Of a stretch of 7,319 nucleotides of DNA, positions 1 through 4,727 are shown piece by piece. A program made the position numbers and the translations under genes. The stretch comes from an uncultured Lactobacillus sp. Its GTDB lineage: Bacteria > Bacillota > Bacilli > Lactobacillales > Lactobacillaceae. The stretch's first letter is position 1, and each line of letters begins with the position of its first letter. Location: NCBI GenBank assembly GCA_905204935.1, contig CAJLBJ010000037.1, positions 1 to 7,319 of the forward strand, written 5' to 3'. The notes under the pieces were generated by a model. That model saw only the letters and a list, made by a program, of their open reading frames with translations. It was not told where the DNA came from and did no database searches.

Positions 1-47
1 CTCCCACTTCAAGCGTTAAGAACCGTTAGGTTTAGCTAAGTGGTGAG
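1..47 (+). other. Rod-like hairpin, possible IS200/IS605-type right end
   Basis: Bases 1-9 (CTCCCACTT) pair with 38-47 (AAGTGGTGAG), leaving T44 as a single bulge. Inside, AGC 12-14 pairs with GCT 35-37 and AACC 21-24 pairs with GGTT 29-32 around a GTTA loop. The result is an elongated imperfect hairpin with no U-tract, so it is not a standard terminator. Terminal hairpins with a bulged T, followed by a short cleavage sequence (here perhaps TTCAC at 51-55), are typical of IS200/IS605 right ends and the nearby omega RNA. That assignment is inference, because no transposase lies in the window. The stretch could also be the tail of an upstream gene or a structured leader. Confidence 0.35.
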
Positions 48-99
48 TAGTTCACTAAAAGCATAGACATAAAGAGAGCTTTGTCAGATTGGGGGAACC

Positions 100-570
100 A
101 TGGGAATCTTAGTATCTGGCTTGCTAATCTTGGTGTTAATTGCCGCATTAATATGCGCAATATGTGGAGTTTTTTGTCATAAAAATGGCCAAGGCAGTCA
201 ATTAAAACTATGGAGTGCTTTAATTTTGGTAGGTATTTCAGGGGGGTTAGCTACAGTAGTCTTGCATTATGAACAAAGTTATGCCACTGCAGAGCAAACT
301 TTTATGACAATATTTAAAGAGACCTACCAAAATTTTAAAGATGTTAAACGTGTTCAACGTTTTGAACATATGGATGCTAAACAAAAACGCAAGTTATATC
401 AAAAAACAAAACGGATTGCCCGTGAAAGTTATTTGAATAGTAAAGTAATCATGCAACACGCAATTAATGAAATGAACGAAAATAAGACATTATTTCGTTT
501 GCAAGATTATCACCATGCTAAGCAAGCACAAAAACTTTTACAAGAGCAATATGATGAATTGACACACTAA
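100..570 (+). CDS. Hypothetical small membrane protein with two N-terminal helices
   Basis: This 156-residue protein matches no family I recognise. Two hydrophobic segments, about residues 3-26 and 37-57, are joined by a short loop with few charges. The remaining ~100 residues are hydrophilic, rich in Lys, Arg and Gln, and look largely helical (for example QKRKLYQKTKR near 95-105 and AKQAQKLLQEQ near 140-150). By the positive-inside rule the basic C-terminal domain is probably cytoplasmic. The ATG at 100 follows GGGGGA (91-96) at unusually short spacing, so translation initiation may be weak; no better in-frame start lies upstream. It appears monocistronic, with a terminator about 65 bases downstream. 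purR, which often precedes glmU-prs in lactobacilli, is not at this position. The protein is complete in the window, and no function can be assigned. Confidence 0.75.
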   Translation: MGILVSGLLILVLIAALICAICGVFCHKNGQGSQLKLWSALILVGISGGLATVVLHYEQSYATAEQTFMTIFKETYQNFKDVKRVQRFEHMDAKQKRKLYQKTKRIARESYLNSKVIMQHAINEMNENKTLFRLQDYHHAKQAQKLLQEQYDELTH

Positions 571-574
571 TATT

Positions 575-590
575 GGCTCTTTGTCAAATT
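575..590 (+). repeat. ISL3-like terminal motif, solo
   Basis: GGCTCTTTGTCAAATT sits five bases after the stop codon of the membrane-protein gene. From memory it resembles terminal repeats of ISL3-family insertion sequences, which begin with GG. A related sequence, CTTTGTCAGATT, occurs in the same orientation at 79-90, 11 of 12 bases identical and exactly 500 bases upstream, so the two flank the 156-residue gene. No inverted partner or transposase is present in the window. It may be a relic or chance. Confidence 0.22.
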
Positions 591-633
591 AGATAGAGTA
601 GTCATCAAAGATTAAAAGTTGTTGATTTTGAAG

Positions 634-670
634 TTCTCTTTACTGTTTTTTCAGTAAGGAGGGCTTTTTT
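634..670 (+). terminator. Rho-independent terminator after the membrane-protein gene
   Basis: CTCTTTACTG (636-645) pairs with CAGTAAGGAG (652-661), ten pairs including one G-U, around a six-T loop. Two further U-G pairs can extend the base. A run of six T follows at 665-670. It lies about 65 bases past the stop codon and would end transcription of the 156-residue gene, separating it from glmU. Confidence 0.82.
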
Positions 671-846
671 GTTTATAGTTATTAGGTTGTTGGCTAGAAA
701 AATACGAAGGTATAGAAAAAAATTATAATTAGGTATATGCAAATTTTAAAGTTAGTATTGGAATATTAAGCTAAGTAGATATCTTATTTGTTTGTAAACA
801 TTTTTTGTTGTGAAATTGCACAAATTGAAAAAAAACCTCTACTTGC

Positions 847-903
847 TTTTTTACAAAAATGGGGATTGCTAAAAAACTTATCAGTTCTAAAAATTATAGT
901 GCC
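847..903. repeat. Palindromic repeat copy A
   Basis: This stretch aligns with 3613-3671 over its whole length, about 80% identical with one gap: a T run, ACAAAAA, a hairpin, CTAAAAATTATAG, then GCC. The hairpin is GGATTGCTA (863-871) with TATCAGTTC (879-887), a 9-position stem with a 7-base loop and one mismatch. Copy B has the same geometry. Several differences keep pairing through G-U pairs. Read on the minus strand it starts GGCACTATAATTTTTAG. It lies just upstream of the glmU promoter. Confidence 0.7.
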
Positions 904-906
904 ACA

Positions 907-935
907 TTAAATCAGTGCTTATTTTGTGTTATAAT
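907..935 (+). promoter_or_regulatory. glmU promoter, extended -10
   Basis: TGTTATAAT (927-935) is a perfect extended -10 element. A weak -35 (TTAAAT, 907-912) lies 17 bases upstream. Transcription would start near 942, giving a leader of about 40 bases. No other sequence before glmU fits as well. It probably drives glmU and, by readthrough, prs. Confidence 0.75.
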
Positions 936-966
936 ACGGTCTGTAATACAATTAGGAAATGATTTG

Positions 967-972
967 AAGGAG
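967..972 (+). promoter_or_regulatory. glmU ribosome binding site
   Basis: AAGGAG lies 5 bases before the ATG at 978 and 8 bases before the ATG at 981. The in-frame GTG at 972 overlaps this site and so cannot be the start. Confidence 0.8.
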
Positions 973-980
973 TGCTAATG

Positions 981-2381
981 ATGGCAAAGTATGCGATTAT
1001 CTTGGCTGCTGGGCAAGGAACCCGTATGAAATCTAAACTTTATAAGGTTTTACATCCTGTATGTGGTAAGGCGATGGTAGATCATGTCTTGACACAAATT
1101 GAAAAAAATGAAATGGACAAGATTGTAACGGTCGTGGGCCATGGAGCCGATAAGGGAAAAGAAGCCTTGTTGAATCGAACAGAATACGCTTTGCAAGCAG
1201 AACAACTTGGAACTGGACATGCAGTTTTACAAGCTGAAGAATTGTTAAAAGATTGTCAAGGAATGACTTTGATTGCTTGTGGGGATACCCCGTTGTTGAC
1301 TGCTAAAACTTTTGCGGAATTATTCGAATATCATAAATCCAAAGGGGCCGTTGCAACGGTCTTAACAGCACACACTCCAGAACCGTTTGGATATGGACGA
1401 ATTGTGCGTAATGAATTAGGGATTGTTGAAAAAATTGTTGAACAAAAAGATGCTACTAAAGAAGAAGCAGCAATTACAGAAATCAACACCGGAGTATATT
1501 GCTTTGATAATCAAGAACTTTTCCATGCCCTTCATCAAATCAAGAATGATAATGCGCAAGGTGAATATTATTTAACCGATGTGATGGAAGTCTTCAAAAA
1601 AGAAGGTAAGATAGTAGCTGCTTATCAAATGAAGAAATTTGAAGAATCTATGGGAGTAAATGATCGTGTAGCCTTAGCAAATGCTACTAAGGTAATGCAA
1701 CAAAGAATCAACGAAAAACACATGAAAAATGGTGTAACCTTGGTTGATCCGGATAGTACTTATATTGATGTGGACGTCAAGATTGGCAGTGATACTGTGA
1801 TTGAAGGTGGTGTAGTCTTGAAAGGACACACAGTTATTGGAAATGATTGTGTGATCGGGGCACATAGCCAGATTGTCGATTCTGTTTTAGAAGATGATGT
1901 GACTGTAACAGCTTCTGTTATCGAAGAAGCTGTGATGCATGCACATTCTAATATCGGTCCTTATAGTCATTTGCGACCACAAGCAGATATTGGACAAGGC
2001 GTTCATATTGGTAATTTTGTTGAGGTTAAAAAAGCACAAATTGGACAAAATACGAAGGTTGGACATTTGACTTATGTAGGTGATGCTACTTTAGGCAAAG
2101 AAATTAATGTAGGTTGTGGCACTGTATTTGTCAATTATGATGGAATTAATAAGCATCATACAACTGTTGGGGACTATTCTTTTGTTGGAAGTGGTTCAAA
2201 CATTATTGGACCAGTTAATATCGGTGATCATGCCTATGTGGCGGCTGGTTCAACAATTACTGATGATGTCCAAGCACACGATATGGCGATTGCGCGTGGT
2301 CGTCAAGTTAATAAAAAAGGATATTACGATAAATATCCAGTAGCTCAGGCAGCTAAAGCGTTAGAAGAAAATAATCAATAA
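981..2381 (+). CDS. glmU: Bifunctional UDP-GlcNAc pyrophosphorylase / glucosamine-1-phosphate N-acetyltransferase
   Basis: GlmU acetylates glucosamine-1-phosphate with acetyl-CoA, then joins the product to UTP to give UDP-GlcNAc, the precursor of peptidoglycan and teichoic acids. The cytosolic enzyme is normally a trimer. The 466-residue length is usual for the family. The N-terminal uridyltransferase domain (about 1-230) shows the nucleotide loop [12 protein letters not shown] (8-19), GTGHA (77-81), GDTPLL with metal-binding Asp102, and Asn227. The C-terminal left-handed beta-helix (about 250-440) is built of hexapeptide repeats and keeps Arg332, Lys350, the presumed catalytic His362 in GHLTYVGD, the [11 protein letters not shown] segment and Lys391. 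I chose ATG 981 because homologues begin close to [11 protein letters not shown] 978 is an equally usable alternative. prs follows after about 90 bases with no terminator between, so the two are probably co-transcribed. All key residues appear intact. Confidence 0.97.
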   Translation: MAKYAIILAAGQGTRMKSKLYKVLHPVCGKAMVDHVLTQIEKNEMDKIVTVVGHGADKGKEALLNRTEYALQAEQLGTGHAVLQAEELLKDCQGMTLIACGDTPLLTAKTFAELFEYHKSKGAVATVLTAHTPEPFGYGRIVRNELGIVEKIVEQKDATKEEAAITEINTGVYCFDNQELFHALHQIKNDNAQGEYYLTDVMEVFKKEGKIVAAYQMKKFEESMGVNDRVALANATKVMQQRINEKHMKNGVTLVDPDSTYIDVDVKIGSDTVIEGGVVLKGHTVIGNDCVIGAHSQIVDSVLEDDVTVTASVIEEAVMHAHSNIGPYSHLRPQADIGQGVHIGNFVEVKKAQIGQNTKVGHLTYVGDATLGKEINVGCGTVFVNYDGINKHHTTVGDYSFVGSGSNIIGPVNIGDHAYVAAGSTITDDVQAHDMAIARGRQVNKKGYYDKYPVAQAAKALEENNQ

Positions 2382-2410
2382 TAATTGATAAAGAAAAATT
2401 ACGGAACTGC

Positions 2411-2439
2411 TTGATTTTAATTGCACAAATGAATAAGAT
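2411..2439 (+). promoter_or_regulatory. Possible weak internal promoter before prs
   Basis: TTGATT (2411-2416) and TAAGAT (2434-2439) lie 17 bases apart, each matching the sigma-A consensus at four of six positions. It sits in the glmU-prs gap and could give prs extra transcription independent of glmU. In such AT-rich DNA a match of this quality can arise by chance. Confidence 0.28.
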
Positions 2440-2474
2440 TATATTAGAAAAAAGATAAATAATTGGAGGATGCT

Positions 2475-3458
2475 ATGTCTGAACATTGCAATAGTCCAAA
2501 GCTTAAAATATTTGCTTTGAACTCAAACAAACCCTTAGCTGAAAAAATTGCGCAAGCTGTAGGTGTTCCTTTAGGGAAAACTTCGGTTGATCGTTTTAGT
2601 GATGGTGAAATCCGTATCAATATTGAAGAAAGTGTACGTGGAGATGAAATCTTTATCGTACAATCCACTTCTGCACCAGTTAACGATAATTTGATGGAAC
2701 TTTTAATTATGGTGGATGCTTTGAGACGCGCAAGTGCTGCAACAATCAACGTGGTAATTCCTTATTACGGATATGCACGTCAAGATCGTAAGGCACGCTC
2801 ACGTGAACCAATTACCGCTAAATTAGTAGCAGATATGTTAGAAAAAGCAGGTGTGAATCGTGTGATTGTGCTTGACTTGCATGCGGCACAGATTCAAGGT
2901 TTCTTTGATATTCCAGTTGATCACTTGATGGGTGCACCGTTGTTAGCCGATTACTTCTTGGCTAATGGCTTAGATAAAGATGCTGTTGTCGTATCACCTG
3001 ACCATGGTGGGGTGACACGTGCACGCAAGTTAGCAGAATTTTTGAAAGCACCAATCGCAATCATTGATAAGCGTCGTCCTAAAGCCAATGTGGCTGAAAT
3101 CATGAACATCATTGGTTCTGTTGAAGGCAAGCGTTGTATCTTAATCGACGATATGATTGATACTGCTGGTACGATTACTTTAGCTGCACAAGCATTGATG
3201 GATGCTGGCGCAATTGAAGTTTATGCATCGGCAACTCACCCAGTTTTATCGGGTCCTGCAATTGAAAGAATCGAAAAATCTCCAATTAAGCATTTAATCG
3301 TAACAGATTCGATTAAGTTGCCTGAAGAAAAACAAATCGATAAGTTAATCGAAGTTTCCGTTGGGCCACTAATCGGTGATGCAATCAAACGAATTCATGA
3401 AAACAAACCGGTTAGTCCGTTGTTTAAGAATCGTTTCTATGCACACGAAAAAGAATAG
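2475..3458 (+). CDS. prs: Ribose-phosphate pyrophosphokinase (PRPP synthetase)
   Basis: Prs transfers pyrophosphate from ATP to ribose-5-phosphate, making PRPP for purine, pyrimidine, NAD, histidine and tryptophan synthesis. The 327-residue length fits class I enzymes. Visible motifs are FSDGEIRI (41-48), the ATP-binding [11 protein letters not shown] (96-106), DLHAAQ with metal ligand His136, [11 protein letters not shown] (174-184), the flexible loop KRRPKAN (199-205) and the PRPP loop [13 protein letters not shown] (221-233). The start is ATG 2475, preceded by GGAGG (2465-2469) at 5 bases; the in-frame TTG at 2463 overlaps that site and is rejected. It follows glmU in the usual Firmicute order and is probably expressed with it. 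Nothing looks broken. Many lactobacilli carry a second prs gene, so this may not be the only copy. Confidence 0.97.
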   Translation: MSEHCNSPKLKIFALNSNKPLAEKIAQAVGVPLGKTSVDRFSDGEIRINIEESVRGDEIFIVQSTSAPVNDNLMELLIMVDALRRASAATINVVIPYYGYARQDRKARSREPITAKLVADMLEKAGVNRVIVLDLHAAQIQGFFDIPVDHLMGAPLLADYFLANGLDKDAVVVSPDHGGVTRARKLAEFLKAPIAIIDKRRPKANVAEIMNIIGSVEGKRCILIDDMIDTAGTITLAAQALMDAGAIEVYASATHPVLSGPAIERIEKSPIKHLIVTDSIKLPEEKQIDKLIEVSVGPLIGDAIKRIHENKPVSPLFKNRFYAHEKE

Positions 3459-3473
3459 TTAGCGAAATTTTCT

Positions 3474-3508
3474 TTAAAAGAGCTACATTTGCTCTTTGTA
3501 TCTTTTAA
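3474..3508 (+). other. Two mutually exclusive hairpins just after prs
   Basis: AAAGAGC (3477-3483) pairs perfectly with GCTCTTT (3491-3497). Alternatively TTAAAAGA (3474-3481) pairs perfectly with TCTTTTAA (3501-3508). The left arms share bases, so only one can form at a time. The following T content is poor (GTATCTTTTAATAG), so this is at best a weak terminator. It may instead protect the 3' end of the prs mRNA. Confidence 0.45.
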
Positions 3509-3539
3509 TAGTGAAGAATTTTTTGATAGAATTATTTAT

Positions 3540-3619
3540 AGACATATAAAAATTTCCTTTTAGAATTGTTTTGACGACTTTATTCTCACGGACATTTTTA
3601 TATGTCTTTTTGTTTTTTT
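3540..3619 (+). terminator. Long-armed palindrome with T-rich tail after prs
   Basis: AGACATATAAAAAT (3540-3553) is the exact reverse complement of 3594-3607. After one mismatch, three more pairs (3555-3557 with 3590-3592) extend the stem. The loop is about 32 bases, far larger than in ordinary terminators. The right arm runs directly into T-rich sequence (3607-3619, one G). It can work as the prs terminator. The perfect arms and conserved-looking middle could also mark a small mobile element or a small RNA. Confidence 0.6.
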
Positions 3620-3671
3620 ACAAAAAAATAGGACCGCTAAAAATTATAGCAGTCCTAAAAATTATAGAGCC
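3613..3671. repeat. Palindromic repeat copy B, also a minus-strand terminator
   Basis: This is the second copy of the element at 847-903. GGACCGCTA (3631-3639) pairs with TAGCAGTCC (3647-3655) around a 7-base loop, with one C-A mismatch on the + strand. In minus-strand RNA the same position is a G-U pair, so the stem is complete, and it is followed by TATTTTTTTG. It can therefore terminate transcription of the minus-strand genes. CTAAAAATTATAG occurs twice in it, at 3637-3649 and 3655-3667, an 18-base period. Confidence 0.72.
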
Positions 3672-3707
3672 AAAAAGCTAGCGTACAGGAATTGCACTAG
3701 CTTTTTT
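3672..3707 (-). terminator. Terminator of the minus-strand gene pair, potentially bidirectional
   Basis: AAAAAGCTAG (3672-3681) and CTAGCTTTTT (3697-3706) are perfect 10-base complements. An inner stem can extend them (TGCA with TGTA, including one G-U). The T run in either direction makes it able to work on both strands. Its arm overlaps the TAA stop codon of the 74-residue minus-strand gene, so the gene ends inside its own terminator. Confidence 0.85.
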
Positions 3708-3930
3708 AGTCGAGTCGTTTGACTAGTTTAAAAGCTTGTGTATGTTGTTTTTGATCTTTTAAGGCGGCAGCTTCATCGAAAATATAATATGTTTGACCGT
3801 TTTTTTCTTGAACTAACAAAATAGGTTGTTTGGATTTTGCGTGATGAATTTTAGCCGCTATATAGGCTTTATCGAAATCATATTCGCTAGCAAGCGACTG
3901 GCCTGGATTAAAAAAGACATTTTCACTCAT
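3706..3930 (-). CDS. Conserved-looking small hypothetical protein, 74 residues
   Basis: I do not recognise this protein. It is soluble, with no signal peptide or membrane segment. The N-terminal half is probably helical (DFDKAYIAAKIHHAKS, about 18-33). It is followed by what looks like a beta hairpin, QPILLVQEKNGQTYYIFDEA, and a Lys/Gln-rich C-terminus. The ATG at 3928-3930 follows GAGGTGA (minus strand, 3942-3936) at 5 bases; the upstream in-frame GTG overlaps that site and was rejected. The strong ribosome binding site, its own candidate promoter and an immediately adjoining terminator argue that it is a real, separately expressed gene. It lies 52 bases downstream of the acetyltransferase gene on the same strand and could also be reached by readthrough from it. 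Confidence 0.72.
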   Translation of the reverse strand: MSENVFFNPGQSLASEYDFDKAYIAAKIHHAKSKQPILLVQEKNGQTYYIFDEAAALKDQKQHTQAFKLVKRLD

Positions 3931-3963
3931 AAAGCTCACCTCATTATTTCTTTTGTTAACTTT

Positions 3964-3990
3964 ATTTTACCATGAAAACATTTTAGTCAA
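3964..3990 (-). promoter_or_regulatory. Candidate promoter of the 74-residue gene
   Basis: On the minus strand, TTGACT (3990-3985) is a five-of-six -35 and TGGTAAAAT is an extended -10 (hexamer 3969-3964). The spacer of 15 bases is shorter than ideal. The -35 overlaps the stop codon of the acetyltransferase gene. Transcription would start near 3957, about 27 bases before the start codon. Confidence 0.48.
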
Positions 3991-4585
3991 AAGTTATTAC
4001 ACCTTGGCGAACTAATTGATCTTTGATTTGTGCAAATTCAATGAAAGAATTAGGTTTAGGTGGGATAAGGAGATGTTTTTCCATCCAAATCATATCAAAC
4101 CATTGGTCAAATTTATACGCACAGTCATGAAAATGAGCACATTTGCTAAATCCTAGATGCTCATGAAATTTTGGACTGGTCAAATTTAAGTAAGGATTGG
4201 TCGGCGTCTTAGGGTAGGCGATACAAGCGTTTAAGCTGATAACGTTTTGAGCCGCACTGATTTTTTCTAACAGTTGATATAAGCGCGTACCAATTCCTAA
4301 GCCTTGGGCTGAAGAATCTAAGTAAATAGAAGTTTCCACACTCCAATCATAGGCGCTACGATCTTTGAAACTGCTGGTATAAGCATAACCGATAATTTTT
4401 TCGTCTTTTATGGCGACAATGTATGGATAGCGCTGTAAGGTTGTTTCAATACGTTTTTTAAATTGCGCACAGCTAGGTGGAGTTGTTTCAAATGTAATGG
4501 CTGTGTTTGTGACATAAGGGGTATAAATATTTAAAAGTTGAGCCGCATCGCTAGGTTTGGCAATCCGAAAAGTTAGGTTTTCCAT
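3983..4585 (-). CDS. GNAT-family N-acetyltransferase, phosphinothricin / methionine-sulfoximine type
   Basis: This 200-residue cytosolic protein should move an acetyl group from acetyl-CoA to an amino group of a small molecule. The N-terminus (IRIAKPSDAAQLLNIY-like pattern, with ITFE at 30-33), YPYIVA (53-58), IIGYAY (64-69), the WSVETSIYLD strand (81-90) and the acetyl-CoA pyrophosphate loop QGLGIGTRL (94-102) follow the PAT/YncA-like subfamily order. FHEHLGF (140-146) and the KFDQWFDMIWMEK segment (158-170) are also typical. The natural substrate cannot be read from sequence; methionine sulfoximine-like compounds or amino acids are possible. About 30 residues (171-200) extend beyond the usual end. 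The start ATG follows AAAGGAG (minus strand) at 7 bases. It is divergent from the ABC-F gene and has its own likely promoter. Confidence 0.88.
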   Translation of the reverse strand: MENLTFRIAKPSDAAQLLNIYTPYVTNTAITFETTPPSCAQFKKRIETTLQRYPYIVAIKDEKIIGYAYTSSFKDRSAYDWSVETSIYLDSSAQGLGIGTRLYQLLEKISAAQNVISLNACIAYPKTPTNPYLNLTSPKFHEHLGFSKCAHFHDCAYKFDQWFDMIWMEKHLLIPPKPNSFIEFAQIKDQLVRQGVITFD

Positions 4586-4614
4586 AATATTGCTCCTTTA
4601 AAATAGTTATCTTA

Positions 4615-4643
4615 ATGATACTTGACATCAAGTTAGTTGTTAA
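4615..4643 (-). promoter_or_regulatory. Promoter of the acetyltransferase gene
   Basis: On the minus strand, TTAACA (4643-4638) and TATCAT (4620-4615) each match consensus at five of six positions, with an ideal 17-base spacer. Transcription would start near 4608, leaving a leader of about 20 bases that contains the AAAGGAG site. Confidence 0.6.
4620..4633. promoter_or_regulatory. Palindrome within the acetyltransferase promoter, possible operator
   Basis: ACTTGACATCAAGT has perfect 6-base arms (ACTTGA/TCAAGT) around CA and fills most of the spacer between the -35 and -10 elements. A dimeric repressor bound there would block the promoter. No regulator gene is next to it, so the operator role is inference. 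Confidence 0.35.
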
Positions 4644-4658
4644 GTAATTATCTCAATA

Positions 4659-4688
4659 TTGCAATTGACTTTGTATCTATGGTACATT
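4659..4688 (+). promoter_or_regulatory. Candidate promoter of the ABC-F gene
   Basis: TTGCAA (4659-4664), an 18-base spacer and TGGTACATT (4680-4688, extended -10 with hexamer TACATT) form the best arrangement in this gap. TTGACT at 4665-4670 is a better -35 but has no -10 at workable spacing. The leader would be about 33 bases. Confidence 0.35.
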
Positions 4689-4727
4689 GAACTTAATGTT
4701 TAAATTAATTAAAGAGAGGTTAATGTT

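Larger units (their letters stand above)
571..980. other. 410-base non-coding stretch upstream of glmU
   Basis: I see no convincing gene on either strand. From left to right it holds an ISL3-like terminal motif (575-590), the terminator of the membrane-protein gene (634-670), about 170 AT-rich bases without recognisable content, repeat copy A (847-903), the glmU promoter (907-935) and the glmU ribosome binding site. Its length and mobile-DNA traces suggest an old insertion and deletion site. Confidence 0.6.

Noticed and set aside
972..980. GTG start for glmU
   Set aside because: The codon overlaps the AAGGAG ribosome binding site; the ATG codons at 978 and 981 are correctly spaced and fit the N-termini of homologues.
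1674..1865. Minus-strand open frame within glmU
   Set aside because: Shadow of a well-conserved gene, with no recognisable product or ribosome binding site.
2463..2474. TTG start for prs
   Set aside because: It overlaps the GGAGG site; the ATG at 2475 is properly spaced.
3637..3667. Short CRISPR-like array from the repeated CTAAAAATTATAG
   Set aside because: Only two 13-base units, 5 bases apart, explained by the hairpin structure of repeat copy B.
3636..3668. TATAAT sequences on the minus strand of copy B as promoters
   Set aside because: No suitable -35 at correct spacing and no gene follows on that strand; the sequence belongs to the repeat and terminator.
4665..4670. TTGACT as -35 of the ABC-F promoter
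   Set aside because: A good hexamer, but no plausible -10 lies 16-18 bases downstream.
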